Part shown: positions 44,281 through 52,778 of the stretch, piece by piece
Layout: every line of letters begins with the position of its first letter
How positions within the stretch are numbered: position 1 is the first letter of the stretch
Source: Streptomyces echinoruber
Lineage (GTDB): Bacteria > Actinomycetota > Actinomycetes > Streptomycetales > Streptomycetaceae
Length of the DNA stretch: 64,000 nt
NCBI RefSeq assembly: GCF_014651135.1
Contig: NZ_BMWH01000026.1
Coordinates: forward strand, 1-64,000
Reading direction: 5' to 3'
Made by a program: the position numbers and the translations under genes
Notes under the pieces: model-generated
The model's input: the letters and a program-made list of their open reading frames with translations, nothing else
Told to the model about the DNA's origin: nothing
Databases searched by the model: none

Positions 44281-44526
44281 TCAGTGCGTCGTACGGCGGA
44301 GCCGCTGCCGCTCCTTCTCCGACAGGCCGCCCCACACGCCGAAGCGTTCGTCGTGGGTCAGGGCGTACTCCAGGCAGGCGGCGCGCGTCTCGCACATGCC
44401 GCAGATCCGCTTGGCGTCCCGGACCGAACTGCCCGGCTCCGGGAAGAAGAAGTCCGCGCCGGTCTGGGCGCACAGCGCCCGCTGCCGCCAGCCCGCGTCG
44501 GCGGGCGTGATCGTCTCGTACCGCAT
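44281..44526 (-). CDS. WhiB-like [4Fe-4S] transcription factor
   Basis: An 81-residue WhiB-family protein. The four cluster ligands are Cys19, Cys42, Cys45 and Cys51 (CAQTGAD, ICGMCETRAAC), followed by the G(V/I)WGG turn at residues 63-67 and a basic C-terminus (SEKERQRLRRTTH). These redox-sensitive proteins bind the primary sigma factor and govern development or stress genes. Which WhiB paralogue this is cannot be decided here. The ATG has no clear ribosome binding site. Its stop is followed by two copies of CCGCACGTGCCCGG. Confidence 0.93.
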   Translation of the reverse strand: MRYETITPADAGWRQRALCAQTGADFFFPEPGSSVRDAKRICGMCETRAACLEYALTHDERFGVWGGLSEKERQRLRRTTH

Positions 44527-44761
44527 GCCGTGAGCCTGCCGGAGAGCGAAAAACGTTCGCTGAACGCGGGATCAACGGGGCCGGCGGGCGGGGCGGGGGG
44601 CGTGGTGCGCGGGCGCGTCGCAGGAGGCGGTGCGCCGAGGCGTGCGTCGGGTGCCGGTGCTCCGGGCGGCCGGTGCTCCGAGGGCCGTTGTCAGTGCTCG
44701 GTGGAAGACTCGGTCGTAGCCAGCAGTGCGGGCGACGGACCTCATCCGAAGGAGGGCGACG

Positions 44762-45550
44762 ATGCTCACCACCCGTTTCGTCAACGGCTCCCCCAACTGG
44801 GTCGACCTGGGCACCCCGGACATCGAGGGCGCCACCGCGTTCTACGGCGCGCTCTTCGGCTGGCGGTTCCAGTCGGGCGGGCCGGAGACCGGAGGCTACG
44901 GCTTCTTCCAGCGGGACGGCAAGACCGCCGCGGGCGGCATGCCGACGGCGCCGGAGCAGGGGCCGCCCTCCTGGACGGTGTACTTCCAGAGCGCGGACGC
45001 CGAGGCCACCGCCAAGGCCGCCGAGGAGGCGCACGGCCGTGTCCTGACACAGCCCGTGGACGTGATGGACCGGGGCCGGGTGGCCCTCCTCGCCGACCGG
45101 GCGGGCGCGCCGTTCGGGATCTGGCAGCCGGGGCGGACCCGCGGCCTGCAGATCGCGAACGAGACCGGCTCGCTGTGCTGGGTGGAGCTCTACACCCCGG
45201 ACATCGCCGCGGCCGCCGCGTTCTACCACTCCGTGCTCGGCTGGGAGACCTCCGCGGCGCCCTTCCCGGGCGGCACCTACACCTGCGTCAACCCCGCCGA
45301 GGGCGGCGAGGAAGCCATGTTCGGCGGGGTCGTGCCGCTCTCCGACGACCCCGCGCGGGAGTCCGCCCCGTACTGGCTGCCGTACTTCGAGGTGCCGGAC
45401 ACCGACGAGGCCGTGGCCAGGGCCCAGGAGTACGGCGGCACCGTCCGGGTGCCCGCCACGGACGTCGAGGGCGTCGGCCGCATCGCCCGCCTCACCGACC
45501 CCTACGGCGCCCGCTTCGCGGTGATCAGGAGCGTCCCGCCGCAGACCTGA
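44762..45550 (+). CDS. VOC (glyoxalase/bleomycin-resistance) protein with two domains
   Basis: A 262-residue protein made of two tandem VOC domains. The first starts PNWVDLGTPDIEGATAFYGALFGW, and the second starts CWVELYTPDIAAAAAFYHSVLGW. The paired beta-alpha-beta-beta-beta units form one metal site in this superfamily. It is commonly annotated as a glyoxalase-like or hydroxylase family; no substrate can be assigned. The ATG at 44762 has GGAGG 6 bases upstream. The 11 bases at its end (GCAGACCTGAG) are duplicated directly after the stop. Confidence 0.9.
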   Translation: MLTTRFVNGSPNWVDLGTPDIEGATAFYGALFGWRFQSGGPETGGYGFFQRDGKTAAGGMPTAPEQGPPSWTVYFQSADAEATAKAAEEAHGRVLTQPVDVMDRGRVALLADRAGAPFGIWQPGRTRGLQIANETGSLCWVELYTPDIAAAAAFYHSVLGWETSAAPFPGGTYTCVNPAEGGEEAMFGGVVPLSDDPARESAPYWLPYFEVPDTDEAVARAQEYGGTVRVPATDVEGVGRIARLTDPYGARFAVIRSVPPQT

Positions 45551-45562
45551 GGCAGACCTGAG
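45541..45562 (+). repeat. 11-bp duplication of the VOC gene end
   Basis: GCAGACCTGAG occurs twice without a gap (45541-45551 and 45552-45562), repeating the last two codons and the stop. Confidence 0.85.
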
Positions 45563-45605
45563 ACGGCGGCGCGGCGCGGGACCGGTCGGCGGCCGGGCCC
45601 GTACC

Positions 45606-45670
45606 CGGGCCGGTACAGGTTCAGGACCCGAGCCGGTACAGGTCCAGGCCCCGGGCCGGTACGGGTTCAG
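45606..45670 (-). repeat. 23-bp tandem repeat starting at the LacI stop codon
   Basis: Three near-identical units, with CCGGTAC at 45610, 45633 and 45656 marking a 23-bp period. On the minus strand the gene end CCTGAACC is echoed by TCCTGAACC two units later. Confidence 0.85.
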
Positions 45671-46704
45671 GCGGACGCGCGCCGTACCAGCGTCGTCGGC
45701 AGCACCACGCCGGACGGCGGGTCCGCCGCCGTGCCGTCCGCCGGGCGGCGGTCCAGGCGGTCGAGGAGGAGGCGGGCCATGAGGCGGCCCATCTCCTCGA
45801 TGTCCTGGCGGACGGTGGTCAGCGGCGGGTCGGTCTGCTCGGCGAGCGGGAGCATGTCGTCGAAGCCGACCACGGCGATGTCGTCCGGCACCCGCAGCCC
45901 GCGCTCGCGCAGCACGCGCAGGGCGCCGGAGGCGGTGAGGTCGTTGGCGGCGAAGACGGCGTCCAGGCCGGGGCAGCGGTCGAGGAGTTCGCGCATCGCG
46001 CGCTCCCCGCCGGCCGGGGTGAAGTCGCCCTCGGCGACCAGAGCGGGGTCGGCGTCGGGCAGGACGTCCCGGTAGCCCTCCAGCCGGTCCACCGCGGAGG
46101 TCTGGTCGAGGGCGCCGGTGATGTGCCCGACGCGACCGCGGCCGAGGCCGACGAGGTGCCGCACGGCCCGGCGGGCGCCGCCCCGGTTGTCGCTGTCGAC
46201 GTACACCACCTCGTCGGTGCCGTCGCTCCAGCCGGGCCGTCCGCCGAAGACGACCGGCATGCCGGCCCGCTGGATCAGGCCGGGCAGCGGGTCGTCGAAG
46301 TGCAGTGAGAAGACGAGCGCGCCGTCGACGTGCCCGCCGGCGAGGTAGCGGCCGACCCGGGCGTGGTCCTCGCGGCCCTCGGTGAGCAGCAGCACCAGCT
46401 GCGTGTCGTGGGCCGTCAGCTCCTTGCTGATGCCGCGCAGCTGCAGCGCGAAGAAGGGGTCGGCGAAGACGCGGCTCTCCGGTTCCGCGACGACGACGGC
46501 CACGGCGTCGTGCCGTTTCGTCACCAGGCTGCGGGCGGCCTGGTTGGGCACGTAACCGAGCTCCGCGACGGCGCGCCGGACCCGCTCGGCGAGCGGTTCG
46601 CGGACGCCCTCCCCACCGTTGACGACGCGGGACACGGTGGCCCGGGAGACGCCCGCCCGGGCAGCCACGGCCTCCAGCGTGGGTCGCGACGCTGTCTCGG
46701 TCAC
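45667..46704 (-). CDS. LacI-family transcriptional regulator
   Basis: A 345-residue regulator. The N-terminal LacI helix-turn-helix is intact (TLEAVAARAGVSRATVSRVVNGGEGV with hinge helix NQAARSLVTKRHDAVAVVV). The periplasmic-binding-protein-like ligand domain includes DAVFAANDLTASGALRVL and GFDDMLPLAEQTDPPLTTVRQDIEEMG. It would respond to a sugar or related ligand, but no sugar-use gene is adjacent. The start is GTG with GAGGAGAGCGG upstream. A palindromic GAGAGCGCTCTC lies 58 bases before the start and suggests autoregulation. Confidence 0.93.
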   Translation of the reverse strand: MTETASRPTLEAVAARAGVSRATVSRVVNGGEGVREPLAERVRRAVAELGYVPNQAARSLVTKRHDAVAVVVAEPESRVFADPFFALQLRGISKELTAHDTQLVLLLTEGREDHARVGRYLAGGHVDGALVFSLHFDDPLPGLIQRAGMPVVFGGRPGWSDGTDEVVYVDSDNRGGARRAVRHLVGLGRGRVGHITGALDQTSAVDRLEGYRDVLPDADPALVAEGDFTPAGGERAMRELLDRCPGLDAVFAANDLTASGALRVLRERGLRVPDDIAVVGFDDMLPLAEQTDPPLTTVRQDIEEMGRLMARLLLDRLDRRPADGTAADPPSGVVLPTTLVRRASA

Positions 46705-46761
46705 TTCCGCTCTCCTCCCCGGCGGCTGTGGATCAGCATAGCCCGGCCGCGACGACCGGTA

Positions 46762-46773
46762 GAGAGCGCTCTC
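46762..46773. promoter_or_regulatory. LacI-type operator upstream of the LacI gene
   Basis: GAGAGCGCTCTC is a perfect 12-bp palindrome with the central CG-type step typical of LacI-family sites (compare GGGAGCGCTCCC-like CebR sites). On the minus strand it lies just upstream of a possible -10 TATGCT near 46735-46740. Confidence 0.65.
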
Positions 46774-46947
46774 ATCCGATCACGGGGCCTTCTCCGTCCG
46801 TCCGGGACGCCCCCGGCTTCCTCGGTGCCCTGTCGCCCCGCCGGACGTTCGGCGGGGCGACAGGGCACCCGGGTCCCGTGCCGCCGGACCTCCCGCGCCG
46901 CCGCTCCTCCCGCGCAGCCGGACCTCCCGCGCAGCCGGGCTCCCGGC

Positions 46948-48138
46948 TCAGGGCTTGAGCAGCACCTTCACCGCGCCGTCCTGCTTGCGCTGGAACATCT
47001 CGTACGCGTGCGGCGCCTCCGCCAGCGGCAGCCGGTGGGTGGCGAAGTCGTCGACGCCGAGCGGGTCCTCGTCCGTCAGGTAGGGCAGGATCTCCCCGGT
47101 CCAGCGGCGGACGTTGGCCTGGCCCATGCGGAGCTGGATCTGCTTGTCGAACAGCGTGAGCATCGGCATCGGGTCGGCCATGCCGCCGTAGACGCCGGAG
47201 AGCGAGAGGGTGCCGCCGCGGCGCACCAGGTCGATCGCGGTGTGCAGAGCGGCGAGCCGGTCGACGCTGAACCGTTCGGCCAGCGGAGCGCCGACGGCCC
47301 GCGGCAGCAGGGACGCCGCCTGCTGGGCGAGGCGGGCGGCGGCGCTGCCGTGCGCCTCGGTGCCGACCGCGTCGATCACGGCGTCGGGGCCGCGGCCGTC
47401 GGTCTGGTCGCGGATCGCGGCCACCAGCTCCTTCTCGTGGTCGAAGCTCCTCAGGTCGTACGTCTCCACGCCCCGCTCCCGGGCCCGGCGCAGCCGCTCC
47501 GGGACCAGGTCCACGCCGAACACCCGCTCGGCGCCGCGCGCCCGGGCGATCCGGCACGCCATGTCGCCGATGGGGCCGAGACCGAGCACGGCGACGCTGC
47601 CGCCCTGCGGCACGTCGGCGTAGGCGACCGCCTGCCACGCGGTGGGCAGCACGTCGGAGAGGTAGACGAACCGGTCGTCCGCCGGGCCCTCGGGCACCTT
47701 GATCGGGCCGTAGTCGGCGTGCGGGACGCGCAGGTACTCGGCCTGCGCGCCGGGCACCTGGCCGTACAGGCGGGTGTAGCCGAACAGCGCGGCGCCCATG
47801 CCCTCGCTGGTGACCTGCGTGGTCTCACACTGGGTCGGCAGGCCGTTGCCGCACATGAAGCAGTGGCCACAGGCGATCTGGAACGGCACGACGACGCGGT
47901 CGCCGGGCTTCAGGTCCGGCACCTCGGGGCCGACCTCCTCGACGACGCCGATCGGCTCGTGGCCGAGGATGTCGCCGGGGGTCATGAAGGGGGTGAGCAC
48001 CTCGTACAGGTGCAGGTCGGAGCCGCACAGGCCGGCCGTGGTGACGCGGATGACGGCGTCCGTCGGCTGCTCGATCCTCGGATCCGGCACGTCCTCCACG
48101 CGTACGTCCCGCTTGCCCTGCCAGGTCACTGCCTTCAT
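46948..48138 (-). CDS. Zinc-dependent alcohol dehydrogenase (formaldehyde dehydrogenase-like)
   Basis: A 396-residue MDR-superfamily enzyme. Catalytic zinc ligands are in GLCGSDLHLYE and GHEPIG, and structural zinc cysteines are in CGHCFMCGNGLPTQC. The NAD-binding motif VAVLGLGPIGDMACRIARARG is followed by VDLVPERL. The long insertions resemble glutathione-independent formaldehyde dehydrogenases. I start it at ATG 48138 (MKAVTWQGKRDV), the canonical beginning, with GGAGGGAG upstream; a GTG three codons earlier is too close to that site. The true substrate is unknown. Confidence 0.9.
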   Translation of the reverse strand: MKAVTWQGKRDVRVEDVPDPRIEQPTDAVIRVTTAGLCGSDLHLYEVLTPFMTPGDILGHEPIGVVEEVGPEVPDLKPGDRVVVPFQIACGHCFMCGNGLPTQCETTQVTSEGMGAALFGYTRLYGQVPGAQAEYLRVPHADYGPIKVPEGPADDRFVYLSDVLPTAWQAVAYADVPQGGSVAVLGLGPIGDMACRIARARGAERVFGVDLVPERLRRARERGVETYDLRSFDHEKELVAAIRDQTDGRGPDAVIDAVGTEAHGSAAARLAQQAASLLPRAVGAPLAERFSVDRLAALHTAIDLVRRGGTLSLSGVYGGMADPMPMLTLFDKQIQLRMGQANVRRWTGEILPYLTDEDPLGVDDFATHRLPLAEAPHAYEMFQRKQDGAVKVLLKP

Positions 48139-48246
48139 CCGTGCCACTCCCTCCGTAGCCCGGGACCGTGCGCGGTCCGTCCTGCTTCTCGGGATGCGGC
48201 CCGGGTACCCGGCCGGCGTCCGGCGAACCGGCGGCCGGCTCGCGCC

Positions 48247-48506
48247 CGCGACCGTCGTCGTCCAGTACGTGGAGGGTCCAGTACGTGGAGGTGCGCCGCT
48301 CCCGGTATCACGACGCGCTGGACAACCACAGCCCGTACACGCCGTCCGTGGGATCGGGCAGGGCGGTGGTGCTGCGCGACGGGCGCGCCTTCGACGCCGT
48401 GTGGCAACGCACCACGGCGGCGCAGGGTACGCGGTTCATGTCACCGGACGGTTCGCCGTTGACCTTCGCCCGTGGCCAGATCTGGGTGATGCTCGCACCG
48501 GCCTGA
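48247..48506 (+). pseudogene. Remnant of a DUF3048 (YerB-like) lipoprotein gene, C-terminal end only
   Basis: Only the last 80 or so residues of a DUF3048 protein can be recognised: VQYVEVRRSRYHDALDN.., then SGRAVVLRDGRAFDA, LTFARGQIWVMLAP and a natural stop. Upstream, TVVVQYVE is in another frame, because a 16-bp tandem duplication (48260-48275 and 48276-48291) shifts the frame. The bulk of the gene, with its signal peptide and N-terminal domain, is missing. I call it a pseudogene. Confidence 0.65.
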
Positions 48507-48581
48507 GCCGCGGCCGGGACACGACCTGCGGGCGCACCTGGACGGGGGCACGCGCCGGGGCATGGCGCGGTCCGGCGGGAG

Positions 48582-48965
48582 GTGTTGGGCGACGCGCACG
48601 TGGAGGGGGCGCAGGCCCGGCAGACCCCGTTCACCGCCCGCTTCCAGGACTTCATCTCCCGCTACGCGTGGGGCGAGATCTGGACCGACCCGACGCTCTC
48701 CCGCCGCGAGCGCAGCATGATCACCCTGACGGCGCTGGTGGCGCACGGCCACCACGACGAGCTCGCGCTGCACGTGCGGGCGGCCCGGCGCAACGGGCTG
48801 ACGCCCCGGGAGATCGGCGCGGTGCTGCTGCAGATCGCCGTGTACTGCGGGGTGCCCGCGGCCAACTCCGCGTTCGCGGTGGCGCAGCGGGTGCTCGGCG
48901 AGGAACCCGAGGAATCCGAGGAATCCGAGGAATCCGAGGAATCCGACGGGGAGACGGACGGGTGA
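48582..48965 (+). pseudogene. Carboxymuconolactone decarboxylase-like (PcaC) sequence, 5' end probably lost
   Basis: The product (up to 127 residues) closely resembles 4-carboxymuconolactone decarboxylase, including RYAWGEIWTDPTLSRRERS, LTALVAHGHHDELALHVRAA and YCGVPAANSAFAVAQRVL. The in-frame codons just before the first GTG still read VRRE, as in intact PcaC or fused PcaL proteins (VRREVLGD), but no start codon lies between them and the TGA at 48506. The protein may be made from GTG 48582 or be a broken relic. No other pca gene is nearby. The C-terminus is a Glu-Glu-Ser repeat. Confidence 0.6.
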
Positions 48966-49037
48966 AGACGGACGAGGACGGATGAGGATGGAGGAGAACG
49001 GATGAGAACGGGTGAGGACGGGTGAGGACGGGTGAGG
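48905..49037 (+). repeat. Short tandem repeats across the end of the pcaC-like gene
   Basis: Inside the gene a 9-bp unit (GAATCCGAG) repeats about five times. After the stop at 48963-48965, about six copies of GACGG(G/A)TGAG follow, each containing TGA, echoing the Asp-Gly-stop end. Confidence 0.85.
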
Positions 49038-49104
49038 GTGATCCCGCCGGTCGTGGTTCCGGCAGGATCACCCACCGGGCGGGGCGCGGGCCTACGGTGA
49101 GGAC

Positions 49105-49896
49105 ATGTCCACCGTCCTGATCACCGGCGCCACCTCCGGCCTCGGCCGGTACGTCGCCTTCGAGCTGGTCCGCTCCGGGCACGTCGTCCTCGCGCACGGC
49201 CGCGACGCCGGCCGTGTCGAGCACCTCGTCGCCGAACTGCGCACCCACGGCACGGCGCACGGCTTCACCGCCGACCTCGCCGAGCCGGCCCAGGTGCGCC
49301 GGCTCGGCGAGCAGGTCGCCGAGGCCCACCCCGGGCTCGACGTGCTCGTCAACAACGCGGGCATCGGCGCCGGCGGCCCCGGCTCCGGGCGTGAGGAGAG
49401 CGCCGACGGGCACGAACTGCGCCTGGCCGTCAACTACCTGGCGCCGGTGGCACTCACCCGCGCGCTGCTGCCGGTGCTGCGCGCCCACACCCCGGCGCGC
49501 GTCGTCAACGTCGGATCGGCCGGGCAGGAGCCCGTCGACTTCGACGACGTCGAACTGACCCGCGGCTACCGCGGCGTGTCGGCGTACTGCCGCAGCAAGT
49601 TCGCCCTCGCCGCCCACACCTTCACCCTCGCCGGGGAACTCGTCGGCATCGGCGTCTCGGTCAACGTCCTGCACCCCGCGGCCTACATGGACACCGCCAT
49701 GGTCCGCGAGGCCGGCGTCACGCCCTGGAACACCGTCGCCGACGGCGCCCCCGGCGTCCTGGCCCTGGCCACCGAGGACCGCGGAACCGGCCGCTACTTC
49801 GACGGCACCCGCCCGGCCCGGGCCCACGAGGCGGCGTACGACCCCGAGGTGCGCCGGCGGCTCGCCGAGGTGACGGAGCGGCTGCTGGGCGGCTGA
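49105..49896 (+). CDS. Short-chain dehydrogenase/reductase
   Basis: A 263-residue SDR. The cofactor motif is TGATSGLG near the N-terminus and NNAG is intact. The catalytic Ser-Tyr-Lys are in NVGSAGQE and the YCRSK motif. LHPAAYMDTAMV follows the active site as in classical SDRs. The ATG is preceded by TACGGTGAGGAC, which could serve either as a -10 for a leaderless transcript or as a weak ribosome binding site. The substrate is unknown. Confidence 0.9.
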   Translation: MSTVLITGATSGLGRYVAFELVRSGHVVLAHGRDAGRVEHLVAELRTHGTAHGFTADLAEPAQVRRLGEQVAEAHPGLDVLVNNAGIGAGGPGSGREESADGHELRLAVNYLAPVALTRALLPVLRAHTPARVVNVGSAGQEPVDFDDVELTRGYRGVSAYCRSKFALAAHTFTLAGELVGIGVSVNVLHPAAYMDTAMVREAGVTPWNTVADGAPGVLALATEDRGTGRYFDGTRPARAHEAAYDPEVRRRLAEVTERLLGG

Positions 49897-49934
49897 GCGG
49901 GAGGCCGCCGACGGCACGACAGGCCCGCACCGGG

Positions 49935-50065
49935 CCGACCGGTGGCGCGGGAGACGCACGGAAGGACCGACCGGCAGCACGGGAAACGCGCGGGAAGGGC
50001 CGACCGGCAGCACGGGAAACGCGCGGGAAGGGCCGGCCGGCGGCACGGGAAACGCGCGGAAGGCC
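49935..50065. repeat. 33-bp tandem repeat between the SDR and LAL genes
   Basis: About four units, with CCGACCGGCAGCAC-type starts near 49935, 49967, 50000 and 50033. The middle units are identical, the outer ones diverged. They lie between two converging genes, next to the LAL terminator hairpin. Confidence 0.85.
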
Positions 50066-50069
50066 CCCG

Positions 50070-50089
50070 GGCGCCGTCGCGGCGGCGCC
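50070..50089 (-). terminator. Hairpin after the LAL-type gene
   Basis: GGCGCCG (50070-50076) and CGGCGCC (50083-50089) form a 7-bp GC stem with a 6-base loop, 7 bases past the stop codon. It is a plausible terminator. Confidence 0.5.
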
Positions 50090-50096
50090 GTCCCGC

Positions 50097-52778
50097 CTAG
50101 CGCGGTCCGCCCTCCGCCGCCAGGGCCTGCTGCGCGCGGGCCACCAGGCCGTCCGCGCCGCAGGCGCGGGCGAGGTCGAGGGCGCGGCGCAGTTCGGGGG
50201 CGGAGCGGGCGGCGATGCCGTACTCGACGCGGGCGGCGGCGTGCTCGTACTGGCAGGGCGAGGCCTCCAGGTAGGCGACGGCCTGCTCGGCGAGCCGGAC
50301 GGCACGGCGGCCGGTCTCCAGCGCGGCGGCGCAGCGCAGGGCCTCGCCGATGGCCGTGTCGGTGCCGAAGCGCTCGGCCGTCCGGCGCGCCTCGGTGGCG
50401 AGCCGGGCGGCGCGGGCCGGGTCCACGGCGGCCAGCGCGCGGGCGAGGTCGACCGCCCACGGGGCGAGGACCGGGTTGTGGCCGCCGCGCGCCGCGGCCG
50501 CCTTCTCGGCCGCCTCCAGTTCGTTGACGCCTTCCTCGGTGCGGCCCACGGCGAGCAGCAGCCGGCCGCGCACCGAGCGGATGTCGGGCAGCACGATGGT
50601 GGCCGGGTACGGCGGTGCGAACCCGTACTGCTCGGCCACCGACCAGGCCTCCTCGACATGGCCGCGGGCCAGCAGCGTGTCGACGAGGTTGCAGGTGGCG
50701 GACCAGTACAGGGGCAGTCCGCGCCCGACTCTCTCTGCCAGCCGCAGCGAGGTGCGCAGCGCGGCCTCGGCCTCCTTCAGCCGGCCGCGCCGGCGGTGCC
50801 CGAGGCCGAGGTAGGCGTGGGCCAGGGCGAGGTGGCCGCCGCTCCAGCCGGCCTTCTCGTAGACGCGCACGGCCTCGTTGAGCAGGCTCTCGGCGCGGTC
50901 CAGCCGGTCGGTGCAGGCGTAGGAGCTGGCCAGCATCAGCGGCAGTTCGACGCCCCACTCGGTGTCGGTCCAGCCGAGGCCGGGCGCGAGCCGGCCGTTG
51001 ACGAGGGCGCGGTCGCACAGTTCGACGACTTCCTCGGCGTTCTCGCCGCGGCACAGGGCGTCGAAGGCGCGCAGGATCAGCAGCGCCCGTTCGGCGTTGT
51101 CGCGGCCGGTGCAGTGCCGGGCGAGTTCGGCGAGCCGCCGGGAGCGGCCCAGGGACGGGTCCTCGCCGGCGTGGATGCCCTCCCACATGAAGCGCACGGC
51201 CTGCAGTCGCATCCGCGCCGGGCCCGGTTCCAGGCGCGCGGCCTCCGCCTCGACGGTGCGGACGGCCTCCTCCAGCTGGTTGTTGTGGAGCAGGGCCTGC
51301 GACAGGCGCCACACGGCGTCCACGCGGGTGTCGCCGTCCAGTCCGGGCATGCTCAGCGCGGTGCGCAGGTGGCCGATGGTGGTGGCGGGCGCGGTCAGCA
51401 GCGTGGCGCAGCCGAGTTCGTACAGGACGCGGGCGTGCACCTCGGGCCGGGGCGGCTCCTCCAGGGCGCGTTCCAGGCAGCGGCGGGCGGCGTCGGGCGC
51501 GCCGACGGCGAGGTGTTCACGGGCGGCCTCGCGCAACTGGTCGACCAGCTCCTGGTCGTCGTCCGGATACACCTCCAGCAGGTGCCGGGAGGCGGCGGCC
51601 GCGCCGCGCCCGGAGTCGGTGACGAGCTGGGCGGCGATGCCGTGCATGGCGCGGCGCAGCGCGTCGGGGATGGAGTTGTAGACGGCGGTGGCGATGAGCG
51701 GGTGCACGAACTCCAGCTCGCCGTCCGCGCGCGGGGCCTCGGCGGGGTCGGGGTCGGTGAGGATGCGGGCGCGGCGCAGCAGTCCGGCGCAGCGCACGGC
51801 GCGGTCCCGGTCCATGGTGGCGAGCTGCGCGACGAGGTCGACGGTGATGTCGGCGCCGAGGATGGCGGCGGCCCACGCGAAGCGGGTGGCGTCCATGCCG
51901 AGCTCCTCCAGGCGGGCGACGAGGCCGCCGCCGCGGGCCGCCCGGTTCAGCGCGCGCAGCTCGCCGGCGTGCGCCTCGACGGGTTCGAGCTCGCTGTCGC
52001 GGACCTTGGCGAGGAGTTCGACGGTGTCGTAGGGGTTGCCGGCGGTGACGGCCCACACCTCGCGGCAGAACGGGTCGTCCGCGTGGGCGCCCAGCGTGGC
52101 GCGGGTCAGGCCGGCGGTGGCCTTTGGGGTGAGCGCGCTGAGGGTGCCGACCGGGCGGGCCGCGGCGGCCACGGCGTCCAGCAGCCGGGCGCCGTCCCCG
52201 CCCTCCTCACCGGGCCGGCGGGCTATGACGACGAGGACGGACAGGTCCTCCAGGCGTTCGGCGAACGCGGCCAGCCAGCGCAGTGTCTCCTGGTCGGCCC
52301 AGTGGGCGTCGTCCACCAGCAGCACCAGCGGCCACTCGCGGCGGGCCAGCCGGCGCACCGCGGCGACCAGTCCGTCGCACACGTGCCGCGGGTCGGCCTG
52401 CCGCTCGCCGGGCTCCGCCAGGCCGAGGGCGGGGCCGGCGATGTCGTACCAGCCGCCGAGGTACTCGCGGGCCTCCTCGGGCAGCAGGGTGAGGAGCGCG
52501 GGCTGCAGCAGCTGCCGTAAGACGTTGAACGGCACGGACTTCAGGGTCTCGCCGCCGCGGGCCGACCACACCGTGCAGCCGCGGGCCTCGGCGATGCGGC
52601 GGGCCTCGGTCAGCAGCGCGGTCTTGCCGACGCCCGACTCGCCGCTGAACACCAGCAGGCCTCCCGGGGAGGAGCGGTCCGCGCACAGGGTGTCGACCGC
52701 CTCCGCCAGAGCGGCGAGCTCCTCGTCGCGCTCCCACAGGGAAGCCGGGCCGGCCGCGGCCGGCCGTGCCTCCGTCAT
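50097..52778 (-). CDS. LAL-type AAA+/TPR regulator without a LuxR DNA-binding domain
   Basis: An 893-residue protein. The N-terminal ATPase has Walker A GESGVGKTALL (residues 46-56) and Walker B PLVLLVDDAHWAD. About 500 residues of TPR-like helical repeats follow (RAESLLNEAVRVYEKAGW, LKEAEAALRTSLRLAERVG and others). Large ATP-binding LuxR regulators normally go on into a 60-residue LuxR helix-turn-helix; here the protein stops at LVARAQQALAAEGGPR, exactly where that domain would start. No helix-turn-helix is found downstream in any frame. It may act through protein contacts or be a shortened gene. The ATG overlaps no other gene. Confidence 0.88.
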   Translation of the reverse strand: MTEARPAAAGPASLWERDEELAALAEAVDTLCADRSSPGGLLVFSGESGVGKTALLTEARRIAEARGCTVWSARGGETLKSVPFNVLRQLLQPALLTLLPEEAREYLGGWYDIAGPALGLAEPGERQADPRHVCDGLVAAVRRLARREWPLVLLVDDAHWADQETLRWLAAFAERLEDLSVLVVIARRPGEEGGDGARLLDAVAAAARPVGTLSALTPKATAGLTRATLGAHADDPFCREVWAVTAGNPYDTVELLAKVRDSELEPVEAHAGELRALNRAARGGGLVARLEELGMDATRFAWAAAILGADITVDLVAQLATMDRDRAVRCAGLLRRARILTDPDPAEAPRADGELEFVHPLIATAVYNSIPDALRRAMHGIAAQLVTDSGRGAAAASRHLLEVYPDDDQELVDQLREAAREHLAVGAPDAARRCLERALEEPPRPEVHARVLYELGCATLLTAPATTIGHLRTALSMPGLDGDTRVDAVWRLSQALLHNNQLEEAVRTVEAEAARLEPGPARMRLQAVRFMWEGIHAGEDPSLGRSRRLAELARHCTGRDNAERALLILRAFDALCRGENAEEVVELCDRALVNGRLAPGLGWTDTEWGVELPLMLASSYACTDRLDRAESLLNEAVRVYEKAGWSGGHLALAHAYLGLGHRRRGRLKEAEAALRTSLRLAERVGRGLPLYWSATCNLVDTLLARGHVEEAWSVAEQYGFAPPYPATIVLPDIRSVRGRLLLAVGRTEEGVNELEAAEKAAAARGGHNPVLAPWAVDLARALAAVDPARAARLATEARRTAERFGTDTAIGEALRCAAALETGRRAVRLAEQAVAYLEASPCQYEHAAARVEYGIAARSAPELRRALDLARACGADGLVARAQQALAAEGGPR

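Noticed and set aside
48168..48506. A complete 112-codon gene
   Set aside because: Only the C-terminal part matches DUF3048; the front is not homologous and the frame is changed by a 16-bp duplication.
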